A stretch of 64,000 bases of DNA from assembly GCA_035501575.1 (NCBI GenBank), contig DATJVZ010000319.1, forward strand, positions 1 to 64,000, given 5' to 3'. Shown here one piece after another: positions 9,240 through 16,833 of this stretch; positions within the stretch are counted from its first letter, which is position 1; each line of letters opens with the position of its first letter. The notes under the pieces are model-generated. The model was not told where the DNA came from, did no database searches, and saw only the letters and a list, made by a program, of their open reading frames with translations. The position numbers were made by a program, and so were the translations under genes. Source of the DNA: JAFAGX01 sp035501575. GTDB taxonomy: Bacteria > Acidobacteriota > Terriglobia > Terriglobales > Acidobacteriaceae.

Positions 9240-10028
9240 CTAAACGAAAAACTCTCCTTGGCAGATCAAGCGGGCGGCCCCTCGCAAGTACACTTGCTCC
9301 TCCCAGCGGACAACTTGCACCCCCCCGGGGGTATGAACCTCGACCGGCGAGGCGACTTTCTTTTCCGAGATCGCGGCCACGGCCGCAGCGCAAGAACCAG
9401 TCCCGGACGACTGCGTCTCACCCACCCCGCGCTCAAAGAATCGCACTTCAATATTGTGTTTATCTCGAATAATTACTAGCTCAATATTAACCCCATGCTT
9501 GAACTCTGAGCGCCGCCCGATTTCCTCCGCCTTCGTCTGCCATCGGGAAGGAACCTTTCGCACAAACATGACGAAATGCGGGTTGCCCAGAGAGACCGGG
9601 ATGCCGCGCACTTCACCCTGCGGAAGCGGGAGCAGAAGCTCCAGGCCGACGCCGGGCTCCCCCATGGCAAGCTCAAAATCATATTGTTTCTCACGGTGCG
9701 AGAGCAGGGTACAAGTTTTAAGACCGGCACCGGTACGAATGACGATCTCCCGTTTCGCCTCTTGCGAGCAGAGATAGGCGGCCACGCAGCGTGTTCCGTT
9801 GCCCGACAGTTCCGCCGGGCTCCCATCGGCGTTAAACAGGTTTGCCCGTATGTCCGCATCCTCGGTGGGAAACAGCCACTCCACACCGTCGGCACCAACA
9901 CCCTGGTGGCGGTCGGCGATGCGCCGGCTGAAGGCTGCGATATCGGCGGGGGCGCAGCTACCCTCGACAATGAGAAAATCATTGCCGCACGCGCTGGCCT
10001 TGACAAAGGGCACCCCGGCTGAGTTCAT
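9240..10028 (-). CDS. dapF: diaminopimelate-epimerase-family protein with both catalytic Cys replaced by Ser
   Basis: A 262-residue protein of the DapF fold. The substrate-binding segments of LL/meso-DAP epimerase are kept: GNDF (15-18), FNADGSPAE (65-73), LGNPHFVMF (148-156), VNIEL (180-184) and ERGVGET (199-205). The two residues that act as acid and base in DapF are cysteines in the motifs QCGNGARC and QACGSGAC. Here these read LSGNGTRC (Ser75) and QSSGTGSC (Ser208), so both are serine. The DNA is unambiguous in both places and the frame is intact. It may bind DAP or muropeptides without racemising, or use another mechanism. ATGA overlap with a small upstream ORF; ldcA follows. Confidence 0.85.
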   Translation of the reverse strand: MNSAGVPFVKASACGNDFLIVEGSCAPADIAAFSRRIADRHQGVGADGVEWLFPTEDADIRANLFNADGSPAELSGNGTRCVAAYLCSQEAKREIVIRTGAGLKTCTLLSHREKQYDFELAMGEPGVGLELLLPLPQGEVRGIPVSLGNPHFVMFVRKVPSRWQTKAEEIGRRSEFKHGVNIELVIIRDKHNIEVRFFERGVGETQSSGTGSCAAAVAAISEKKVASPVEVHTPGGVQVVRWEEQVYLRGAARLICQGEFFV

Positions 10029-10228
10029 TCCGCATATACCGGGGCGAGCGGGATCACGCTCATCCGCATGCGAGACGCCACTCGCTTCAAGAGGAACTCG
10101 TAGATCCGCCCCAAATTCGACATGAGAAGTGGATTTGGCTGGATTTTATCACCAATGCGCCTCGCCCGATCCCCGGTCGACGGGTGGGTTACGAGCGACA
10201 GATCCACGCGCGGACGGCGGATGGCCAT
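10025..10228 (-). CDS. 67-residue ORF coupled to dapF; resembles the C-terminus of an M48 peptidase
   Basis: An open frame from ATG 10228 whose TGA overlaps the dapF start as ATGA, the same coupling used elsewhere in this operon, which argues that its 3' end was or is translated. Near the N-terminus it reads RPRVDLSLVTHPSTGDRARR, and THPSTGDRARRI resembles the THP-x-x-x-x-R-I segment near the end of M48 metallopeptidases. No HExxH is present upstream, and the frame stays open for some codons towards the glycosyltransferase end without another start. It may be a remnant of a deleted peptidase gene or a short coupling ORF. Function unknown. Confidence 0.4.
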   Translation of the reverse strand: MAIRRPRVDLSLVTHPSTGDRARRIGDKIQPNPLLMSNLGRIYEFLLKRVASRMRMSVIPLAPVYAE

Positions 10229-10287
10229 GGCCGTCGGTGTCGGTCGAGTATATCGCTCTCTGGGAGGAGCCTTCGCCGCTTGAGGAT

Positions 10288-11910
10288 TTAGCGGCCCTGG
10301 CGATGAGTCCAGTAGATGGTGGCGGGAGGTAGCCCACTGGTGTGAATCAGAACCAGTGAAGACAAATCACGCTGTTGAACCTGTTCCGCAACCGGGTCTT
10401 CGTCGATTGTAATTACATAGTCCACGTAGCGCGCTGGATCCGCCAGGGCTCTCTCCCACAGGCCTTCCGCATCGGCGGGCTTTTTCCATGGCCGATGATT
10501 GCCTTCATTGATCACGCGTCGGAGATGAATGCGCGCAAGTTGCAAAGCTCCCACATGCTGGCCCAGGTACATGAGCAAATCCGAATCCTGCGGCAATCGG
10601 ATGAGCGTAGCCGCAAGCTGCTTCTCGAATGCAATCCGCGTACCTGAGTTGGTCCATGCTTCGCGGTAACAGATCGGCTGAGCCCTCCACACCTCCGCAT
10701 AACTGGCTGCAACCAGCGCCAGGAGCCCGGCGAGGATCACTCCCTTCCCCCACTTTTGCCGAGCGCGATCGAGTCCGCAATCGATGGTTACAGCCGCCAG
10801 GACGGCAAACGCCGGAATGAGTTCGACGCCAAAGCGCACGTTGTAATAAGAGAAAGGCCACCACTGGGGCAAATAAATGGGCACATTGCCGTAAGCGACG
10901 GACAAGGTATAAAACGGCAAAGGAATCGCCACCAAGAGTAACGGCCAGAGTCTTGGCCGGAGGAACGCAATTAGACCGGCCCCCGCGAGCAGCAGCCCCA
11001 GCCAGATTTTCTGCGATACTCCTTCAGCCATATTGTCTTCGGCAGCTTTTAAGAAATAGCTGAAGGAGGCTTTGAGATCATGCCATCCGGGATGGGGCGA
11101 GGATCCGAAAACTGGCGTCCTTTGCTCGATGGCGCGAGCCGAGTAAGGGCCCCTGGCAAACTCCAGGGGATCGCGATAAACCGTGGCGTTGCAGGCGAAC
11201 CAGAGAAGCGGTCCGGCCGCGGCGAGCACGGTAAAGCGAGCCAGGCTTCGACCCAGGGCCATCCGGTTCGCCGGGGAGCGGACGACTACCCACCCCACGG
11301 CCAAGCCCATGGCCACGGCGAGGAACCATCCGTCGTAGCGGGTGAGACAGGCCCCGGCCAGGCACCAACCGCATTTCCACAAGGATGATTTCGCCTGCTT
11401 TTGGTTGGCGCTCTCGGCGGCGCGATAAAACTCGCTGCCGTACACGATAGACCAGATGAACAGAGCCGAGTACAAGACCTCGGTCATCGCCGTGGTCTGG
11501 AGATACAACAGATTGGGATTGGCGGCATAAATAGCTGCCCCAAGCCAGGCCGTGCGGTGCGAGACCAGCCAACCCCGCAGCAAGCGAACGATCCCGACCG
11601 TAGCGAGCACGTAGGCGCACATCGAAGGGATGGACCCCGCAATTCCAGTCTGCCAAGCCGCGTCGGAAAACAAGAACGGAATCATCAGGAGATGGGGGAG
11701 AGGCAGCCACACCGTGCCCAGTTGGAGCAGGCCGGGGGTGCGGGAGTCGATGACCCGGCGGGCGATGTTGATATGAGCGACCGCATCCCCGTAAAGCAGC
11801 AGATCGCCGTGGCGGAAGTAGAAGAGAAAGGAAAATAGGGCAGTGGTGGCAGCGATTTGAGCGACCAGAGTGAGTTCGCGATCCCAAACGTCCGTGCGCG
11901 CAAGGTTCAT
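10288..11910 (-). CDS. multi-pass membrane protein, GT39/ArnT-like glycosyltransferase fold
   Basis: A 540-residue membrane protein with about ten helices. The early loop FRHGDLLLYGDAVAHINIAR has the acidic residues expected in the first periplasmic loop of GT-C glycosyltransferases that use polyprenyl-linked sugars. Further marks are a hydrophobic core and a soluble C-terminal part of about 100 residues. It begins at ATG 11910 in an ATGA overlap with the kinase gene. The acceptor and sugar cannot be predicted. The neighbours are envelope genes, so modification of an envelope glycan, lipid or protein is a reasonable inference. Confidence 0.7.
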   Translation of the reverse strand: MNLARTDVWDRELTLVAQIAATTALFSFLFYFRHGDLLLYGDAVAHINIARRVIDSRTPGLLQLGTVWLPLPHLLMIPFLFSDAAWQTGIAGSIPSMCAYVLATVGIVRLLRGWLVSHRTAWLGAAIYAANPNLLYLQTTAMTEVLYSALFIWSIVYGSEFYRAAESANQKQAKSSLWKCGWCLAGACLTRYDGWFLAVAMGLAVGWVVVRSPANRMALGRSLARFTVLAAAGPLLWFACNATVYRDPLEFARGPYSARAIEQRTPVFGSSPHPGWHDLKASFSYFLKAAEDNMAEGVSQKIWLGLLLAGAGLIAFLRPRLWPLLLVAIPLPFYTLSVAYGNVPIYLPQWWPFSYYNVRFGVELIPAFAVLAAVTIDCGLDRARQKWGKGVILAGLLALVAASYAEVWRAQPICYREAWTNSGTRIAFEKQLAATLIRLPQDSDLLMYLGQHVGALQLARIHLRRVINEGNHRPWKKPADAEGLWERALADPARYVDYVITIDEDPVAEQVQQRDLSSLVLIHTSGLPPATIYWTHRQGR

Positions 11911-12830
11911 TCCAGGTGGGTCAATTCGCGGAATACTTGAAATCTGGCGTCGATCTCCTCGCGCGTCAGGGACTGAAGCCGCTCCGTCCCAAAACGCTCG
12001 ACGGCAAAAGAGCCCATCACCCCGCCGTAAAAGAGGGCGCGCTTCAGTACTTCGCGGTTAAGTACGCCCGCGGAGGCGATGTATCCCATGAACCCGCCGG
12101 CAAAGGAATCGCCGGCGCCGGTCGGGTCTCGCACTTCTTCGATCGGCAAGGCGGGGGCGCGAAAAGGATGACGGCCAATCCCAAAAGCACCCTGGCGAAA
12201 GAAGATGGTCGCCCCATACTCGCCATGCTTGATCACCAAGGCCCGGGGTCCGAGGGCAAGCACTTTTTGCGCTGCTCGCGGCAGGTTGTCCTCTTCTGCC
12301 AGCATTTTGGTTTCCCCATCATTGATGAGCAATACATCGATCTGCCTCAAGGTGTTCAGCAACTCGGGGCGCGTGCCTCGAATCCAGAAGTTCATGGTAT
12401 CGCCGGCCGTAAGGCGGATGCCTTTCAACTTCAGACGCACGGCGGTTTGCAGGCCCGGGTGGATATTGCCCAGAAACAGAAACTCCGAGTCCTTATATTC
12501 CGCAGGAATTTTGGGCTGGAACTTCTCAAACACGTTGAGCTCGGTGAAGTCCGTCTTGGCTTCGTTGAGGCTGCCCAGGTAATGCCCACCCCAGCGGAAG
12601 GTCTTCCCCTTGGCATGCTCGACGCCCCGCAGGTCGATGCCGCGCTTGGTGAAAACCCCCTCATGCTCGGCGGTAAAGTCTTCGCCTACCACGGCGACGA
12701 CGCGCACCTTGGTGAAAAAACTTGCCGCCAAGGCAAAATAGGTACAGGAGCCACCCAGAATGTTTTCCGCCCGTCCGGCGGGGGTCGCGATCGAGTCGAA
12801 GGCAATCGAACCCACGGCAACAATGCTCAT
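11907..12830 (-). CDS. PfkB-family sugar or nucleoside kinase
   Basis: A 307-residue kinase of the ribokinase/PfkB superfamily. The N-terminus MSIVAVGSIAFDSI and GGSCTYFA give the first signature, and DPTGAGDSFAGGFMGY (about 237-252) is the second, containing the anion hole and the catalytic Asp (GAGD). The substrate is not clear. It is translationally coupled by ATGA overlap to mtnP, which yields adenine and methylthioribose-1-phosphate from methylthioadenosine. A role as nucleoside kinase in the same salvage route is therefore plausible but unproven. Confidence 0.88.
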   Translation of the reverse strand: MSIVAVGSIAFDSIATPAGRAENILGGSCTYFALAASFFTKVRVVAVVGEDFTAEHEGVFTKRGIDLRGVEHAKGKTFRWGGHYLGSLNEAKTDFTELNVFEKFQPKIPAEYKDSEFLFLGNIHPGLQTAVRLKLKGIRLTAGDTMNFWIRGTRPELLNTLRQIDVLLINDGETKMLAEEDNLPRAAQKVLALGPRALVIKHGEYGATIFFRQGAFGIGRHPFRAPALPIEEVRDPTGAGDSFAGGFMGYIASAGVLNREVLKRALFYGGVMGSFAVERFGTERLQSLTREEIDARFQVFRELTHLE

Positions 12831-13729
12831 GGTCTTTTTTTGCTCTCCAAATATCTGGCGAGGATGAGTTTCAGCTTGGCACGAGTGGCTGGGGGGACCA
12901 GGTCGTACTCAGTGACAATGGCATGGGCTAGCGCGCGCTGGCAGTTGCAGGTGGGCGAAGCCGGCAGGGCCGCGATCGTCTGCCGCAACACGCGGCAGGC
13001 ATTTTCCGCATTCTGCAGCAACACGGCGACAATCTGGTCGACGGTCACCGAATCGTGCTGCGGATGCCAGCAGTCGTAATCGGTGACCATGGCAATGGTC
13101 ACGTAGCACATTTCCGCTTCCCGCGCCAGCTTGGCCTCCTGCAGGTTGGTCATGCCGATCACGTCCATGCCCCAGCTGCGATAGAGGTTCGATTCGGCCT
13201 TGGTGGAGAATTGCGGTCCCTCCATGCACAGGTAGGTGCCGCCACGTTTGCCGAGCACCCCCGCCCCCTTGCAGGCCTGCTCCACGGTTTTGGCCAATGC
13301 GGCGCAGATCGGTTCGGCAAAGCCCACGTGGGCGACGATGCCTTCCCCGAAGAATGTATCCACGCGGTGGCGGGTACGATCAAAGAACTGATCGGGGATT
13401 ACAAACTCCAGTGGCCTGTGTTCTTCTTTCAGCGATCCCACCGCCGACAGGGACACGATACGTTCCACTCCCAGTTGCTTGAAGCCATGAATGTTGGCGC
13501 GAAAATTCAGCTCCGAGGGAAGGATGCGGTGCCCGCGTCCGTGGCGGGCGAGAAAGGCCACTTTGCGCCCTTCGAGCCGTCCCAGAATATAAGCATCCGA
13601 AGGCTCTCCAAACGGGGTCGGCTGCCGGGTCTCCTCGATTTCGCTCAGGCCGGGCATCGAATACAGACCGCTGCCGCCAATGATGCCAATCTCCGCCTGC
13701 GACAAGTCTCCCCCTGGAAAGCTCGGCAA
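12827..13729 (-). CDS. mtnP: S-methyl-5'-thioadenosine phosphorylase
   Basis: A cytosolic enzyme that phosphorolyses methylthioadenosine, a by-product of polyamine and other SAM-dependent pathways, to adenine and methylthioribose-1-phosphate. It shows the PNP/MTAP class signatures: IGIIGGSGLYSM for phosphate binding, ARHGRGHRILPSELN, LCMEGPQFSTKAES and MTNLQEAKLAREAEMCY. The length (about 300) fits the family. The only upstream start giving the full N-terminus is TTG at 13729. A second TTG at 13705 sits too close to the GGGGGA run. A gap of 92 bases separates it from the upstream metallopeptidase gene. Confidence 0.92.
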   Translation of the reverse strand: MPSFPGGDLSQAEIGIIGGSGLYSMPGLSEIEETRQPTPFGEPSDAYILGRLEGRKVAFLARHGRGHRILPSELNFRANIHGFKQLGVERIVSLSAVGSLKEEHRPLEFVIPDQFFDRTRHRVDTFFGEGIVAHVGFAEPICAALAKTVEQACKGAGVLGKRGGTYLCMEGPQFSTKAESNLYRSWGMDVIGMTNLQEAKLAREAEMCYVTIAMVTDYDCWHPQHDSVTVDQIVAVLLQNAENACRVLRQTIAALPASPTCNCQRALAHAIVTEYDLVPPATRAKLKLILARYLESKKRP

Positions 13730-13821
13730 TTAAGCAAACTCGAGATTATACAGAATTAGGGCGGAGGGGCTGGCTCTTCGAGCCGTAGCAGGACCGATGA
13801 ACACCCACCGATCAAGATCGA

Positions 13822-15375
13822 TCAGGGTATGACGGTTGGCGATCCCATCAACTCCTGCTCCACCAGCCCACTGGTCGATTGATCCAAGCTTTCTGTGACC
13901 AGAACCCTCTCTTGTTGCACGCGGATGACAATCGGCCCTTCGCTGGTCAGCCAAGTGTGGCTGCCGGTCAAGGACACCAGATTCGACAAGTCGGGGATTG
14001 TTGGCCGAGGTGATGGCGGTGGTTGCTCAGTCCCCACACCGGTTGACGTTGCCTCGGGTGGAGGTGCCTCGTGCACCTGCTTGTATCGCACCGTCAGCTG
14101 CTTGGCATAGATCGCGGCGAACCGGGCTGCGCTCTCCCCATCCGACCAGCGCGACCAGTAGAGGAGTCCGAGCGGCGCGGCGGGGTTGCCTTTGGGTTGA
14201 ACCGCATAGTAGTAGCCGCCGCGCCAGCGGGGATAGAGCTCGCGAGAGACTTCGGGGCTGGCGTACTGATCGAGGAGAATGGCTACGTCGAACTCGCCCA
14301 TGGCTCCGATATCGAAGCGCTCGTAGTTGTGGAAGTCCCTCTTGAAATCCGGCAGAGGCACGGGCTCCAAGCGTTCCCCGGAGAGATAGGTCTTCGGCTC
14401 CATGATTTCGCGAGTGGTGAGGGGAGGACTAGTGAAGGCCGCGGCAAAAGCTTTTTGCTTGCCTCCGCTGCGCAGCAACTCAGCTTCAAAATCGAGGCCG
14501 TAGCGATAGGGGAACGTCAGCGACTCTTTCAGGAAGATGGGCGCACTCTGGAATGCCGGCGAATCCGACGTGCCCGCCATCATTCCTTCGGTAAGCGCCG
14601 CGGCGATTTGCGGGGAGGAGAGCAACGACTTGCCGGTCGGAGCCAGCATGTAATCCACTAAAACAACCATAGCCTGACCTTCAACCACCGCCTGGCGCGC
14701 TTCACTGTCCTCGTCCCGCTCGATATCCTCCGCGGTCGGATTCTTCTTACGGTCGAGATCAATGTCACCCTTTTTCATCCATTTCTCGAGCCCAAAGGAC
14801 TGATCCTGAAGGGCATGGGTCAGTTCGTGGGCCATGACCGGACGTTGCTGCTCCGGACCGATCCAGTCCAGCAGATTGACGGTTTTGGTTTTGGCATCGT
14901 AATAGCCCGCCACTTGCTCACGCAGCAGTTTGACCAAAAACCCGCCGAGATCAAACTCGGTCGGCAGAAGGCCAAACTTCTTCAGCACTCGCTCGGAGCG
15001 GCGAAGTCTTTCGGTATCTTTGTCCTCCTTCATGTTCTTTTCGAGATAGGAGACTACTTCTTCGCGGGTCGTGAGCCTGCGTTTGACCTCTTTTTTGATG
15101 GGCAGGTCCGTATCCAGGCTGGCGAACTTAAGAATCGCGTCGACATCCTGAAAGAGCTCTTTTGCTTCCTCGGGCGAGATTTTGGTTTCTGCTTGAGTCT
15201 CCGTGTTGCCGGGTTTCTGCTGCTCGGAGTCACCCGGCGTGGCGGGCGCAACCTGGTCCCTAAATCCTGAAGTTGCCGGCGCATGGGCCAGCGCCAACGC
15301 CGCTATAGCTAGGCTTAGTAGAAAAGACGAGAGCCCTCGGCCCCGTCTTCGATACAATTGCTTTACTCTGGTCAT
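13822..15375 (-). CDS. secreted putative zinc metallopeptidase (HELTH motif)
   Basis: A 517-residue protein with an Arg-rich start and hydrophobic segment (LSSFLLSLAIAALALAHA), so exported. The centre has VMAHELTHALQDQSF, an HExxH zinc site, followed about 50 residues later by AVVEGQAMVVLVDYM, whose Glu may be the third ligand. A conserved segment VAGYYDAKTKTVNLLDW precedes it. The C-terminal region is beta-rich. I do not recognise a named family beyond this gluzincin-like pattern. ATG 15375 lies only 11 bases from the start of the divergent TPR gene, so the promoters must overlap coding sequence or each other. It is the first gene of the minus-strand series. Confidence 0.75.
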   Translation of the reverse strand: MTRVKQLYRRRGRGLSSFLLSLAIAALALAHAPATSGFRDQVAPATPGDSEQQKPGNTETQAETKISPEEAKELFQDVDAILKFASLDTDLPIKKEVKRRLTTREEVVSYLEKNMKEDKDTERLRRSERVLKKFGLLPTEFDLGGFLVKLLREQVAGYYDAKTKTVNLLDWIGPEQQRPVMAHELTHALQDQSFGLEKWMKKGDIDLDRKKNPTAEDIERDEDSEARQAVVEGQAMVVLVDYMLAPTGKSLLSSPQIAAALTEGMMAGTSDSPAFQSAPIFLKESLTFPYRYGLDFEAELLRSGGKQKAFAAAFTSPPLTTREIMEPKTYLSGERLEPVPLPDFKRDFHNYERFDIGAMGEFDVAILLDQYASPEVSRELYPRWRGGYYYAVQPKGNPAAPLGLLYWSRWSDGESAARFAAIYAKQLTVRYKQVHEAPPPEATSTGVGTEQPPPSPRPTIPDLSNLVSLTGSHTWLTSEGPIVIRVQQERVLVTESLDQSTSGLVEQELMGSPTVIP

Positions 15376-15386
15376 CGGGTTCGTCT

Positions 15387-15872
15387 ATGTCCGACAGCGA
15401 TCCACGTCGAGTGGCGGCCCAGTATTTTCAAGAGGCCTACGAGCTGCAGATGGCCGGCAAGTACCAGGAGGCGGTTGAGTTCTACAGCCGCTCCATCGAA
15501 GCCTTTCCCACCGCCGAGGCCTACACCTTTCGCGGCTGGACCTACTCCTTCCTTGGGGATTATGACCGCGCTATTGCCGAGTGTGTGGAGGCTATCAAAG
15601 TCGATCCGGAATTTGGCAATCCCTATAACGATATCGGGGCTTATCTCATTGAACAAGGGAAATGGGACGAAGCCATTCCCTGGTTCGAAAAGGCTATGAT
15701 CGCACCTCGATACGAGGCCCGCCCTTACCCCTTTTTCAACCTCGGCCGAGTGTACGAACACCAGTACAACTATCGCAAAGCAAAAGAATGCTACGCCATG
15801 GCCTATTCTCTTGACCGAAGATATCGAGCGGCTTTGGTCGGGTTACGCCGATTGCAGGCAAGTCTCAATTGA
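15387..15872 (+). CDS. TPR-repeat protein
   Basis: A 161-residue soluble protein made of about four tetratricopeptide repeats, for example AYTFRGWTYSFLGDYDRAIA, then GKWDEAIPWFEKAM and YNYRKAKECYAMAYSLD. It has no signal peptide. TPR solenoids mediate protein contacts, and no enzymatic motif is present. The gene is divergent from the metallopeptidase gene with an 11-base gap between start codons. The 235 bases that follow, up to the PEGA gene, hold no supported gene. Confidence 0.85.
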   Translation: MSDSDPRRVAAQYFQEAYELQMAGKYQEAVEFYSRSIEAFPTAEAYTFRGWTYSFLGDYDRAIAECVEAIKVDPEFGNPYNDIGAYLIEQGKWDEAIPWFEKAMIAPRYEARPYPFFNLGRVYEHQYNYRKAKECYAMAYSLDRRYRAALVGLRRLQASLN

Positions 15873-16107
15873 GCCCTGTCTCCTGGGCCCGCCCTGGACC
15901 GGGATCAAACGGGGCCAGTGGCACACCCTTAAGTCGTTCTATCAACGGAAAGCCGCTCGACCTCCCACGGCTTCTCGGCCGAATTTGGGCTCAGTCCTGG
16001 CAAACTCAGCTAGTGACATCTGCAGTACACCCCGTATTCCGGTGGTGCTTGCTTTTGGCTATGATGGCGGGGTGAGCCCATCTTATGAGCGGAGTGCCAA
16101 ACCAATC

Positions 16108-16752
16108 ATGCCTTTCGACAGGAACCGAAGCGCGAAGAACCATAGCGAAAATCACCCGGGCGCCCAAAAACGGCTGCTTCACGCTCTTGCGAGCGTATGC
16201 TTAGGGATTCTTTTCCTTGCCGGTATCAGTTACGCCGACAACAAGGTGCTCGGCGAGGTCGTACTCGAGGGTGCCACCAAGGTGGAACGCGATGCCGGTG
16301 TCTGGGTGGATAACCAGTATCTTGGCTACATGAAGGAACTGAAAGGCGACAAACAGATCCTGTTGCTTCCCGGCGAACATGAGATTATTGTGCGCCAGGA
16401 TGGATATTTGGACTTTAAGCAAAATATCTCGGTTGAACCGGGAGCAAAGTCACTGGTCAAGGTCAAACTGGAACGCGACACGCGCTTCCAGATGCCTACG
16501 GTGTTCTCCGAAATTAAGCTTTCGGTGAATCCCGACCGGGCAGCGGTGTTTGTCGACGGGATGTTCGCGGGCCATGCCTCCGAGTTCAGCGGGGTAGCCC
16601 ACAGTCTGTTAGTCGCGCCCGGACACCGCCAGATCACCATCAGCTTGCCGGGGTATGAGACCTTTCATAGCGACGTCGATCTCGCGCCCCATCAAAAGTT
16701 CAAGCTCCAGACCAACCTGGTGAAATCGGGCGCCCCGCCCGGGTCGGAGTAA
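16108..16752 (+). CDS. exported PEGA-domain protein
   Basis: A 214-residue protein from ATG 16108. An upstream open frame from 15811 overlaps the TPR gene and is not needed. A hydrophobic segment LHALASVCLGILFLAGISYA ends in a signal-peptidase-like site. Two PEGA-type repeats follow: one with GVWVDNQYLGYM and LLPGEHEIIVRQDGYLDF, the second with AAVFVDGMFAGHA and VAPGHRQITISLPGYETF. PEGA domains are surface or periplasmic beta modules of structural role. A factor-independent terminator follows 19 bases after the stop. Confidence 0.85.
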   Translation: MPFDRNRSAKNHSENHPGAQKRLLHALASVCLGILFLAGISYADNKVLGEVVLEGATKVERDAGVWVDNQYLGYMKELKGDKQILLLPGEHEIIVRQDGYLDFKQNISVEPGAKSLVKVKLERDTRFQMPTVFSEIKLSVNPDRAAVFVDGMFAGHASEFSGVAHSLLVAPGHRQITISLPGYETFHSDVDLAPHQKFKLQTNLVKSGAPPGSE

Positions 16753-16770
16753 CCGAGCAACCAACAGCGG

Positions 16771-16809
16771 CCCCCGAGCAATAGCATTCAGCGAGCTACG
16801 GGGGTTTTT
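16771..16809 (+). terminator. rho-independent terminator of the PEGA gene
   Basis: CCCCCGAGC (16771-16779) pairs with GCT-A-CGGGGG (16795-16804, one bulged A), followed by TTTTT (16805-16809). It lies between the convergent PEGA and acs genes and has a U-tract only on the + strand. Confidence 0.8.
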
Positions 16810-16833
16810 CATCTTTCCGGAAGGGCGCGGGAT

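Noticed and set aside
11916..13079. 387-codon open frame on the + strand
   Set aside because: It lies exactly antisense to the PfkB kinase and mtnP, whose motifs are complete; high GC content creates such shadows, and the product has no domain.
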